NCBI GenBank assembly: GCA_023442635.1
Contig: JAEZYR010000032.1
Coordinates: 1 to 48,614 of the forward strand
DNA: 48,614 bases
Source of the DNA: Bacillota bacterium
GTDB lineage: Bacteria; Bacillota; Clostridia; Saccharofermentanales; Fastidiosipilaceae
Direction of reading: 5' to 3'
Each line of letters begins with the position of its first letter. The stretch's first letter is position 1. The notes below the pieces were generated by a model. The model was not told the origin of the DNA. It made no database searches and worked only from the letters and a program-made list of their open reading frames with translations. The translations under genes were made by a program, and so were the position numbers. Positions 7,292 through 14,758 of the stretch are shown piece by piece.

Positions 7292-8596
7292 GTGAGTCTT
7301 GAGGGTATGAATAATTTAGCGAATAAAGCGCATACAGAAGATAGGCAGAAGGCAGCCTTGGATCTAGATATAGCACAGCGCTATCCACTGAGTCGTTCGT
7401 GGGCAGAAGTCAAGCTCGATGCGATACGACACAATGTTCAGCAGCTCAAAAAACGATTGCATGGGCAAACGCGACTGCTCTGTGTGGTCAAGGCAGATGC
7501 CTACGGACACGGGGCTAGCGAAGTGGTGGGCACTCTCGAGGAAGCCGGGGCTGCTTATTTAGCCGTTTCGATGTTGGATGAGGGTATCGAGCTGCGCAAG
7601 CAGGGCGTGAGCTTACCCATTCTTATTCTGAGTTACACGCATCCCTCACGAGCAGAAGAAATCCTACGCTACGACTTAACACAAACTATCTATGATCGTC
7701 CGCTGGCCGAAGCCCTGGCAGCCTTTGCAGCCAAAAACAAGAAAAAGGCACGCATTCATTTGAAAGTCGATACAGGCATGGGGCGAGTGGGTTTCGCTTG
7801 CCAAAAAAAAGCTTGCGAAGAGATCTTACAGATCGCCTCGAGTCCTTATTTTGAGGTAGAAGGCATCTACACACATTTCAGCACAGCTGATGAAGTCGAC
7901 TTGACCTACACAAAAAAACAATTTGAGCGCTTTATGGACGTTTGTGAGGTGCTCCAACGAGCAGGATTAGACATACCCTTGCGCCACTGTTGCAATTCGG
8001 CTGCGACGCTCCGCTGTCCAGATATGCATTTAGACATGGTTCGACCTGGCCTAGCATTGTACGGCGTTATGCCTTCGGCATGCGAGCAAGAAGCTGCCAA
8101 CTTCGAGACTGCGATGGCTCTGCATTCAGAAATCATCCATCTCAAAGAGGTGGATGCAGGAGAGCCCATTTCCTATGGACGGCATTTTTGGACAGAGCAA
8201 AAAAGCCGCATTGCGACGATCCCAATAGGCTATGCGGACGGTTATGCTCGCCGCCTTTCTAACTTGGCCTGGGTCGGTCTAACAGGCGGACGAGCTAAGG
8301 TTTGTGGTTCTATCTGCATGGATGCTTGTATGTTGGATGTTACCGCCTTAGACCCAGCGCCTGAGCAGGGCGACCCCGTCTTGATATTTGGCCAAAGTCG
8401 CCTGAATCGTCGGCGAGATGGAACTTTCACGAGTTCTTCGGAAAGCCTCTTGACAGGACCTACAGTTGATCAGCTGGCTGCATGGGCTGGCAACATAAGC
8501 TATGAAATGCTTTGCCTAATCGGCAAGCGTGTTCCGCGTGTCTATACAGATGGTGGTCGTATTTTGCGTGTGCGTACACTGATAGATTCATTCTGA
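7292..8596 (+). CDS. alr: Alanine racemase
   Basis: A PLP-dependent cytoplasmic enzyme that interconverts L- and D-alanine for peptidoglycan synthesis. The 434-residue product carries the PLP lysine in VVKADAYGHG (Lys67), then KVDTGMGRVGF, IYTHFSTAD, the catalytic tyrosine in ISYGRHF (Tyr295), IPIGYADGY and the MDACMLDVT strand. About 35 residues precede the conserved core, more than the usual 5-10. The start is uncertain: GTG at 7292 follows AAGG by 3 bases, while an ATG at 7307 follows GAGGG by one base. The gene stands after nnr with a 151-base gap, the same order as in several Firmicutes, where nnr and alr are often neighbours. Confidence 0.95.
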   Translation: MSLEGMNNLANKAHTEDRQKAALDLDIAQRYPLSRSWAEVKLDAIRHNVQQLKKRLHGQTRLLCVVKADAYGHGASEVVGTLEEAGAAYLAVSMLDEGIELRKQGVSLPILILSYTHPSRAEEILRYDLTQTIYDRPLAEALAAFAAKNKKKARIHLKVDTGMGRVGFACQKKACEEILQIASSPYFEVEGIYTHFSTADEVDLTYTKKQFERFMDVCEVLQRAGLDIPLRHCCNSAATLRCPDMHLDMVRPGLALYGVMPSACEQEAANFETAMALHSEIIHLKEVDAGEPISYGRHFWTEQKSRIATIPIGYADGYARRLSNLAWVGLTGGRAKVCGSICMDACMLDVTALDPAPEQGDPVLIFGQSRLNRRRDGTFTSSSESLLTGPTVDQLAAWAGNISYEMLCLIGKRVPRVYTDGGRILRVRTLIDSF

Positions 8597-8678
8597 TTTC
8601 CTGGTTAATGCTTGAAGAATTGAATTTTAGGTGATTAGCAATGGCTTTCTGCCTTTTATACAGCTGAATTGCACAAAA

Positions 8679-8697
8679 AAAGCCTCTTAGCTTTGTT
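8679..8697 (+). terminator. Weak hairpin after alr
   Basis: AAAGC-CTCTTA-GCTTT gives a 5-bp stem preceded by an A run and followed by TGTTGGTTTTG. It may be the alr terminator, but the stem is short. Confidence 0.25.
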
Positions 8698-8788
8698 GGT
8701 TTTGCGGCTGGAAGATTTCAGCTCTTCTGCGTTACACTAAACAAGCCGACGGAGTTCGATCCCGATGGTGAGTTAACGGAGGTGCTAA

Positions 8789-9904
8789 ATGGCAAACGTA
8801 ATCCTCAAGAATGTCTATAAGCGCTATGACGGTGGTGTCGTGGCCGTCAGTGATTTCAACCTTGATATCGCTGATAAGGAATTTATCATTCTAGTTGGTC
8901 CTTCAGGTTGTGGTAAGTCAACGACCCTGCGTATGATCGCTGGTCTCGAAGAGATTTCTGAAGGCGAAGTTTATATCGGCGATAAGCTCGTGAACGATGT
9001 CCAGCCGAAAGACCGCGACATCGCCATGGTGTTCCAGAACTACGCGCTATATCCCCATATGACGGTCTTTGACAACATGGCTTTCGGCCTCAAATTGCGT
9101 AAAACGCCGAAGGATGAGATCAAACGCCGCGTCAATGAAGCTGCGAAAATCCTAGAAATCGAGCACTTGCTTGATCGTAAGCCAAAGGCTCTTTCAGGTG
9201 GCCAGCGTCAGCGTGTGGCTCTCGGCCGTGCTATCGTCCGTGACCCCAAGGTCTTCTTGATGGATGAGCCGCTCTCCAACTTGGATGCTAAGCTCCGTGT
9301 TCAGATGCGTGTTGAGATCACCAAACTCCACCAGCGCCTGGCGACGACGATCATCTACGTGACGCACGACCAGACCGAGGCTATGACCATGGGTACGCGT
9401 ATCGTCGTTATGAAGGATGGCTTCATCCAGCAGGTCGACAACCCTGGTCAGCTCTACTTGCATCCGAGCAACACCTTCGTCGCTGGCTTCATCGGCATGC
9501 CTCCGATGAACTTTATCAATGGTACGGTTGAAGAAGAGGGTGGCCGCCTTGTCGCTCGCTTTGGCAATACCTCGCTGGTTCTCCCCAATGAGAAGTACGG
9601 TGTGGACGCCGTCCGCGAATACATCGGCAAAGAAGTTATCATCGGTATCCGTCCTGAAGCTATTTCAGACGATCAGAATGATATTGCACAACGTCCTGAT
9701 ACCGCTTTTGATGCACACGTTGACGTTGTTGAAATGTTGGGTGCAGAAACCTATATCTATCTCACCGCCCAGGGCATCAACTTGACGGGTCGTGTCAATC
9801 CAGTCAACTCAACGGCAGCGGTTGGCCAAGATATTCGTGTCGCAGTCGACCCCTATCGTATTTGCCTATTCGACAAGGAAACCGAGAAGCGCATCATCAC
9901 CTGA
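8789..9904 (+). CDS. ugpC: Carbohydrate ABC importer ATPase (MsmX/UgpC type)
   Basis: This ATPase powers CUT1-type sugar or glycerol-phosphate importers from the cytoplasmic face of the membrane. In 371 residues it shows Walker A GPSGCGKST (37-45), the Q-loop VFQNYALYPHMTV, the signature LSGGQRQR, Walker B VFLMDEPLSNLDAKLR and the switch histidine YVTHDQTEAMT, followed by the C-terminal OB/TOBE regulatory domain (about 240-371) typical of MalK, MsmX and UgpC. No permease or binding protein lies nearby, which fits the shared MsmX-type ATPase that serves several importers in Firmicutes. CGGAGGTG precedes the ATG by 5 bases and a strong terminator follows, so it is monocistronic. Choosing UgpC over MsmX is a naming convention. 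Confidence 0.93.
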   Translation: MANVILKNVYKRYDGGVVAVSDFNLDIADKEFIILVGPSGCGKSTTLRMIAGLEEISEGEVYIGDKLVNDVQPKDRDIAMVFQNYALYPHMTVFDNMAFGLKLRKTPKDEIKRRVNEAAKILEIEHLLDRKPKALSGGQRQRVALGRAIVRDPKVFLMDEPLSNLDAKLRVQMRVEITKLHQRLATTIIYVTHDQTEAMTMGTRIVVMKDGFIQQVDNPGQLYLHPSNTFVAGFIGMPPMNFINGTVEEEGGRLVARFGNTSLVLPNEKYGVDAVREYIGKEVIIGIRPEAISDDQNDIAQRPDTAFDAHVDVVEMLGAETYIYLTAQGINLTGRVNPVNSTAAVGQDIRVAVDPYRICLFDKETEKRIIT

Positions 9905-9926
9905 TCACACCCATTAGGATCGAACG

Positions 9927-9961
9927 AAGCCCTTGCGCCCGTGCGCAGGGGCTTTTGTTTT
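9927..9961 (+). terminator. Strong factor-independent terminator after the ABC ATPase
   Basis: AAGCCCTTGCGC pairs with GCGCAGGGGCTT, with one G-T wobble, around a CCGT loop, followed by TTTTGTTTT. It ends the single-gene ABC ATPase transcript. Confidence 0.9.
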
Positions 9962-10064
9962 GCCGATTTTTTTTCGAGGTGGATCTTAGGGCTTGGACTG
10001 TGCATTTTTCAGATCTTCAAAGCTTGTAGGGGGCTTTTGCTTGCTAGCTATCATGTAGAGCGCT

Positions 10065-10110
10065 AATATTAAAGTAATATTTATAAGGCGGCTTTGGACT
10101 TGTTGTCCAA
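10065..10110 (+). promoter_or_regulatory. Two perfect inverted repeats upstream of the CdaR-type regulator
   Basis: AATATTA-AAG-TAATATT (10065-10081) and TTGGAC-TTGTT-GTCCAA (10094-10110) lie 35-80 bases before the regulator start. Both are perfect. The first is embedded in an AT-rich stretch that could be a promoter -10 region. They are candidate operators, possibly for autoregulation. Confidence 0.5.
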
Positions 10111-10144
10111 GTTAGTGAAGTTTAAGAACAAAGGAGAGGCAGCC

Positions 10145-11257
10145 ATGGATGAGATCAATCTCTGCTTTAAGCGTGCAGCTGAATTCCTGGATCGAGTAGC
10201 TGGTCTGACGGATATAGAGGGTCGAGTGATTGCGACAACGCTTCTGAGCCTATTGGACACACAGGACTCCACCGCTTTGGCAGTAGCCTCTGGATCAGAT
10301 CAGGTTTTTGTAGGTGAGCAACGTACCTACATGAAGTTGCCCAATGTTCAGGATGATGAGCTCGTCCTTTTTGTTGAAGGAACGGATCAAGTAGCCCAAA
10401 GTTATTTGGCTCTCCTGGCGAATTGGATTCAGGCTGAAACCACCGATGGCAGTTTTGAGCTTGAGCGTACCAACCTTCTCAAGAACGTCCTCCTCGAAAA
10501 TGAGCTACCTGGTGATATTCCCCTGAAAGCGCGTGAATATCGCTTGCCTTATGCGGCGATCCGCGTTTGTTATCTCGTTCATGTCGAAGAGGGCGATAAC
10601 ATCGAGTGTGTTGAAATCCTTCAGGGCATGTTCCCACGCCGCCGCCAGGATTATCTGGTGTCGATGGATGAGCAGAATATCGTCCTACTCAAGGAACTCG
10701 ATTCTCGCTCAACTGATGAGACCGAGCGCTTAGGCAAGCAGATCCTAGACACACTCAATTCAGAATCCATGTCCAAAGTGCGTATCGGTATTGGTATGCC
10801 AGTCGAAACACTCAAAGATTGTGCTAAGTCCTACCGTGAGGCATCGCTTGCTTTGACTGTCGGCGCTATTTTTGAGTCGGATGCCTATCTGATGCGCTAT
10901 GACAAGCTCGGTTTGGGACGCTTGATTTATCAATTGCCCCCAACGCTGTGCAATATGTTCTTGGATGAGGTCTTCCCTGAGAATTGCTACGATGCCTTGG
11001 ACAGTGAGACACTCCTGACCATTGCGAAGTTCTTCGAGAATAACCTGAATGGTTCGGAGACCAGCCGCCAGCTCTTTGTTCACCGCAACACGCTGGTCTA
11101 TCGTCTCGACAAGGTACAGAAAATTACGGGTCTGGATTTGCGTAACTTTGATGATGCGGTGCTCTTCAAGCTCGCCTCCATGGTACGCCGTTACCTAGAG
11201 AAAGAAGACCGCCACAGCTACAGCAACAACCGCCAGAATAAGTGGTGGCGGAGCTAA
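10145..11257 (+). CDS. CdaR/PucR-family transcriptional regulator
   Basis: The 370-residue cytoplasmic protein ends in a PucR-type helix-turn-helix: SETSRQLFVHRNTLVYRLDKV followed by LDLRNFDDAVLFKLA, as in CdaR carbohydrate-diacid regulators. The middle (about 140-290) has the GGDEF-like fold seen in this family, including KVRIGIGMPVETLKDCAKSYREASLAL. The first 130 residues show no domain I can name. AAAGGAGAGG lies 7 bases before the ATG at 10145; the frame is open upstream through an inverted repeat that is more likely regulatory. It stands between a sugar-importer ATPase and ftsE, and its ligand and targets are unknown. It carries its own candidate operators. Confidence 0.85.
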   Translation: MDEINLCFKRAAEFLDRVAGLTDIEGRVIATTLLSLLDTQDSTALAVASGSDQVFVGEQRTYMKLPNVQDDELVLFVEGTDQVAQSYLALLANWIQAETTDGSFELERTNLLKNVLLENELPGDIPLKAREYRLPYAAIRVCYLVHVEEGDNIECVEILQGMFPRRRQDYLVSMDEQNIVLLKELDSRSTDETERLGKQILDTLNSESMSKVRIGIGMPVETLKDCAKSYREASLALTVGAIFESDAYLMRYDKLGLGRLIYQLPPTLCNMFLDEVFPENCYDALDSETLLTIAKFFENNLNGSETSRQLFVHRNTLVYRLDKVQKITGLDLRNFDDAVLFKLASMVRRYLEKEDRHSYSNNRQNKWWRS

Positions 11258-11304
11258 GGGCTATACCCTTAGCGATGGTTTTCATGACAAAACACCAGAG
11301 CAAC

Positions 11305-11336
11305 CGAAGGCGCCGACTTGCTGTGCGGTGCCTTCG
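11305..11336 (+). terminator. Hairpin after the CdaR-type regulator
   Basis: CGAAGGCGCCG pairs with CGGTGCCTTCG, an 11-bp stem with one wobble and a 10-base loop. The following TCTATGTTGCTTTC is only moderately T-rich, so it may be a terminator, an attenuator before ftsE or a transcript-stabilising stem. Confidence 0.5.
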
Positions 11337-11345
11337 TCTATGTTG

Positions 11346-11457
11346 CTTTCAGGCCTAGAAGGTGAGGAACTGCCTTTCAGGCATAGAAAGTAAGGAACTG
11401 CCTTTCAGGCGTAGAAAGTAAGGAAGTGCCTTTCAGGCATAGAAGGTAAGGAACTGC
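11346..11457 (+). repeat. Four 28-bp tandem repeats directly upstream of ftsE
   Basis: Four head-to-tail copies start at 11346, 11374, 11402 and 11430, with consensus CTTTCAGGCATAGAAAGTAA followed by GGAACTGC. Copies differ at one to three positions. Each has an AGGAA core, and the last copy places AAGGA 7 bases before the ftsE ATG at 11459. The array therefore carries the ftsE ribosome binding site and three upstream duplicates of it. Confidence 0.95.
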
Positions 11458-11458
11458 T

Positions 11459-12226
11459 ATGATTCAGCTCAAAAATGTTTCGATGCGCTATAGCCCTCAG
11501 GGTCCCCTTGTTTTGGACGATGTGTCCTTTACGATTGAAGACGGCGAGTTTGTTTTTATTGTTGGTAAGTCGGGGTCGGGCAAATCAACACTGATCAAGC
11601 TTTTGACATGTGAGGTGCAACCCATTTCAGGGGAGATTAGCATTGACGGTTTGAAGCTGAATCATATTAGGCCTGGTCTTATCCCTTATTTGCGCCGGAG
11701 TATCGGCATGGTTTTCCAGGACTTCCGCCTGCTTTCCACCCTTTCTGTCTACGACAATGTAGCTTTTGCTATGGAGATTTTGGGCGAATCGCGGCGGCGC
11801 ATTCGTCGCCAGGTTTCCATGGTACTGAGCACCGTTGGACTTCGCTCTAGAGAAAAATCCAAGCCGAATGAGCTTTCGGGTGGCGAGCAGCAGCGTGTGG
11901 GCATAGCCCGCGCCATGGTTAATAATCCAGGTTTGATTGTCGCAGATGAGCCGACGGGTAACCTTGATCCGAGCAATTCGGAGTCGATTATGGCCTTGCT
12001 AGAGGAGATCAACCACAATGGCACGACTGTGATCGTCTGTACACATGACCGTGACCTTGTTAACCGGATGCAAAGGCGCGTTATTGAGATTTCAGGCGGA
12101 CGGCTTGTGCGCGACGAAAATAGTGCGCTCTATAGCCATTTAGACTACGGCTTGTTGGAATTGGCTGGCGGTCGTGAGGAACTTAATCAACAGCTGATGC
12201 CAGAAATGGAGGATGCTCAGGTATGA
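11459..12226 (+). CDS. ftsE: Cell division ATP-binding protein FtsE
   Basis: The ATPase of the FtsEX complex, which sits at the division site and uses ATP hydrolysis to switch on a peptidoglycan hydrolase outside the membrane. The 255-residue product has Walker A GKSGSGKST (36-44), the Q-loop MVFQDFRLL, the signature LSGGEQQRVGIARAM, Walker B LIVADEPTGNLDP and the switch histidine VCTHDRDLV. It is slightly longer than the usual 222-230 residues, with an acidic C-terminal tail. The start is the ATG right after the fourth tandem repeat. It overlaps ftsX by 4 bases (ATGA), which indicates coupled translation. Confidence 0.96.
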   Translation: MIQLKNVSMRYSPQGPLVLDDVSFTIEDGEFVFIVGKSGSGKSTLIKLLTCEVQPISGEISIDGLKLNHIRPGLIPYLRRSIGMVFQDFRLLSTLSVYDNVAFAMEILGESRRRIRRQVSMVLSTVGLRSREKSKPNELSGGEQQRVGIARAMVNNPGLIVADEPTGNLDPSNSESIMALLEEINHNGTTVIVCTHDRDLVNRMQRRVIEISGGRLVRDENSALYSHLDYGLLELAGGREELNQQLMPEMEDAQV

Positions 12227-13140
12227 TGCGCATTCGCAAGCTTTGCAATATTATCCGTGATAGCTTATGGAATATTATTCGCCATCCCCTGGTTAGCCTT
12301 GCCTCTTTGACAACGGTTACGCTCATGCTGCTATTGTTGGGCAGTTTCGTGACGGTTTCTTTTTTGGCCAGCCACATGACGAGGGCATTAGCCCAGCAAC
12401 CGCCTATTGAAATATGGTGCGAAAGCAGTCTGACAGCAGAGGATCAAGCGCTCATCGAACAGTATTTAGAGCGCGATAGCAATGTGCTGAATTGGCAAAA
12501 ACGCACGCCTGAGCAAAATTACCAGCTTTTGCGCGAAAGCATGGGAGATCGAGCCAGCGTATTGGATCAATTCCCTGCCGATAAGTTGCAATATACCTAC
12601 CAAGTACGCTTGGTAGATCCGACCCAGGTTAACCAGTTTAGGGATCAAATACGAGGTTATGCAGGGGTGCAGACCGTTGATATTGCCGAAAAAACAGTGG
12701 CGACTTTGAATGCGATTGTCCGCAATACGCATATGGCAACCTTGATAGCTTTTGGCATTCTCTGCGTTGTTTCTTTGTTTATTATTAGCAATATGGTGCG
12801 CATATCTGTTTTCGCAAGAGCAGAAGAAATTGGCATCATGAAATATGTAGGAGCCACAAATGCCTATATTCGGACACCTTACGTACTCGAAGGTGCACTC
12901 ATCGGTGCAGTAGGCGCAGGTCTCGCTTCGCTTGTAATATATTTGACATATTCGTGGATCTACACTAGGATGACAACGACAAGTGCAGCTGCTGGTGGAA
13001 GTGCCTTCTTTTCTTTCAACAACATGCTGCTTCCCATGTCGAGTTTCATCTGGCAGATTTTGTTGGTGAATGCTTTGCTGGGAATCCTGATAGGCTCTCT
13101 GGGATCTGCGATCTCAGTACGCCGACACATTCGCGTCTAA
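12223..13140 (+). CDS. ftsX: Cell division membrane protein FtsX
   Basis: The permease-like partner of FtsE. The 305-residue product shows the expected topology: a short cytoplasmic N-terminus, TM1 at about 25-48, an extracellular domain of roughly 110 residues, then three TM segments near 170-190, 225-247 and 275-298. The residues after TM2 (ARAEEIGIMKYVGATNAYIR) match the conserved FtsX/MacB cytoplasmic loop. The extracellular domain is where FtsX contacts its hydrolase partner; the coiled-coil M23 gene begins 22 bases downstream and is the likely partner. It overlaps ftsE by 4 bases. Confidence 0.95.
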   Translation: MMRIRKLCNIIRDSLWNIIRHPLVSLASLTTVTLMLLLLGSFVTVSFLASHMTRALAQQPPIEIWCESSLTAEDQALIEQYLERDSNVLNWQKRTPEQNYQLLRESMGDRASVLDQFPADKLQYTYQVRLVDPTQVNQFRDQIRGYAGVQTVDIAEKTVATLNAIVRNTHMATLIAFGILCVVSLFIISNMVRISVFARAEEIGIMKYVGATNAYIRTPYVLEGALIGAVGAGLASLVIYLTYSWIYTRMTTTSAAAGGSAFFSFNNMLLPMSSFIWQILLVNALLGILIGSLGSAISVRRHIRV

Positions 13141-13162
13141 GCGATAGAGGAGGAAGCACTGC

Positions 13163-14392
13163 GTGAAGCGTAAACGCCTTTGTGCGATTGCCTTATCTGC
13201 CTCGCTAGCCTTGATCCTACCTAGTGTAGGTTTGGGTCGAGAAACTGTTCGAGCTAACGACGAGGTGGAGCAGCGTCTGATCGACGCTCGCAACCAAAAA
13301 TTGAAAGAACTTTCTGAGGTCAAAGACAGCTTGGCTGCCTACCAAGCCCAGAGCAACAGCTTGCAGGCACGTCTGGAAGCGTTGGCAGGTCAGAAGAAAG
13401 AAGCGCAAGCAGAATTTGAGCGATTAACAGATGAGCTCGAGCAGGCTCGACAGGAACTGCAGACGAGCATCGACAATTACGAACAGGCTGTGAAGAATGT
13501 CAGTGACATGCAGGCAGCTTACGAAGAGCGCATTATTGCGCTTTATCCCTACCGCAATCGCAGCACCCTAGAGGTTCTGCTGGAATCTGACAGCCTAGGT
13601 AGCTTTTTCGCGACGATGCGCATGATGGACATGATCGCCGACGAAGATGACCAGATGCTGAAACAGCTTCAGGGTCTGGAAGACATTGCGGAGATGGCTC
13701 GCCAAGACGCAGAAGAAACCCGCAAGCAAGCCCAGGCCTATTTTGAGAGCGCTCAGAAGCAGCTGGATCAGTTAGCGAACGATATGCAAGTTACGAGAAC
13801 GGATCTGGATGGTGTCGAAGGTGAACTGCTTAACCGTTCAGCCCGTCTGAACGACTTGCAGGCGCAGGAGCAGCAGCTCAAAACGCAATTGGCGGATTAT
13901 CGGGAAGAAAAGCGCCGCAAGGCCGAAGAAGAAGAGCGCCGCCGTCAGTCCTCTATAGCGGAAGAGAAGCGCCGCCAGGAAGAGGCAGCGCGGAAGGCCG
14001 CTGAAGCCAAGGCTGCTGAAGAAGCTAGACAGCGTGAAGCAGCCAAACAGCGTGAAGAAGCCAAACAGCGTGAAGAAGCTAAGCGCCGTGAGGAGGCCAA
14101 AAAGGCCAAGGCCGCTGAAGGAAAGAATAAGGGTGCAGCAGAGACCCAAAAACCCAAGCCCACTGAGGCCGCTTCACCCAAAGCACCAGAAACAAGCAGC
14201 AGCTCAGGGACGATGATCACGCCGCTGGCGCGTTATTGGGTGAGCAGCCCTTATGGTCCTCGTGTCCATCCCATAACAGGCGCCGTGAGCAGCTTCCATT
14301 ATGGTATCGATTTGGCCAATAGCCTCGGTACGCCCGTGCGTGCAGCTTGGGATGGTGTTGTGGTCGTGGCTAGCGCACCCTACCAGGGATAA
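13163..14392 (+). CDS. Coiled-coil M23 peptidase (EnvC/PcsB-like), N-terminal part before an in-frame stop
   Basis: The expected full protein is a secreted endopeptidase controlled by FtsEX. This 409-residue part has a signal peptide (residues 1-31), a long coiled coil (about 35-285), a Lys/Glu/Ala-rich tract of near-repeats such as REEAKQ (about 290-315), a Pro/Thr/Ser linker, and the first half of the M23 domain with the zinc ligands in HYGID (His379, Asp383). It stops at a TAA (14390-14392), but the same frame continues for 81 codons with the rest of the domain. Without that part the third zinc ligand and the HxH motif are missing and the enzyme should be inactive. GTG start, with GAGGAGG 10 bases upstream. 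This is a recent nonsense mutation, a sequencing error or a readthrough site. Confidence 0.85.
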   Translation: MKRKRLCAIALSASLALILPSVGLGRETVRANDEVEQRLIDARNQKLKELSEVKDSLAAYQAQSNSLQARLEALAGQKKEAQAEFERLTDELEQARQELQTSIDNYEQAVKNVSDMQAAYEERIIALYPYRNRSTLEVLLESDSLGSFFATMRMMDMIADEDDQMLKQLQGLEDIAEMARQDAEETRKQAQAYFESAQKQLDQLANDMQVTRTDLDGVEGELLNRSARLNDLQAQEQQLKTQLADYREEKRRKAEEEERRRQSSIAEEKRRQEEAARKAAEAKAAEEARQREAAKQREEAKQREEAKRREEAKKAKAAEGKNKGAAETQKPKPTEAASPKAPETSSSSGTMITPLARYWVSSPYGPRVHPITGAVSSFHYGIDLANSLGTPVRAAWDGVVVVASAPYQG

Positions 14393-14638
14393 GCTTATAC
14401 GTCCCATAAGAGCGGTTATGGCAATTACATTGTGATACAGCACGACAACGGAAAACGGACAACCTACGCCCACCTTATGTATGTAGAGGTCTCAGAAGGC
14501 CAACGTGTCAAAGCAGGTGCGCGCATTGGCAAAGTGGGTAGTACAGGCGCATCGACTGGTCCACACCTGCACTTCGAAGTAGCAGTTAATGGTTCGACAG
14601 TCGACCCAGCTCCATATTTGAGCAAGGCCGTACACTAA
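14393..14638 (+). pseudogene. C-terminal half of the M23 domain, in frame after the TAA
   Basis: The 81 codons after the stop at 14390-14392 encode GYGNYIVIQHDNGKRTTYAHL, then GARIGKVGSTGAST and GPHLHFEV, which is the rest of an M23 domain including the HxH zinc/catalytic motif, and end at a TAA. The first Met codon suited to initiation is at 14477 or later and no ribosome binding site is visible, so independent translation is unlikely. The sequence is fully conserved in motif and frame, so the interruption must be very recent or be bypassed. Confidence 0.8.
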
Positions 14639-14684
14639 AAGCAGCCATAGCTTGTATCGTGTAAGATACCAGCAAGTATAAAAT

Positions 14685-14720
14685 AAAGGGATCCATGCTC
14701 GGTATGGATCCCTTTTACGT
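14685..14720 (+). terminator. Terminator after the M23 gene
   Basis: AAAGGGATCCAT pairs perfectly with ATGGATCCCTTT around a 7-base loop, followed by a T. The stem is 12 bp and AT-flanked. It separates the ftsEX-M23 transcript from the S41 peptidase gene, although some readthrough is likely because only 42 bases separate it from the next start. Confidence 0.85.
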
Positions 14721-14758
14721 AAGGACAAAGCTATCGAATCTCGCTTTAAGGGGGACTT

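Noticed and set aside
13990..14110. Tandem DNA repeat or array in the M23 gene
   Set aside because: The imperfect repeats simply encode a Lys/Glu/Ala-rich coiled-coil extension common in such proteins.
14432..14638. Independent small gene for the M23 C-terminal half
   Set aside because: It has no ribosome binding site, begins in the middle of a conserved strand and is in frame with the upstream M23 gene, so it was treated as the rest of that gene.
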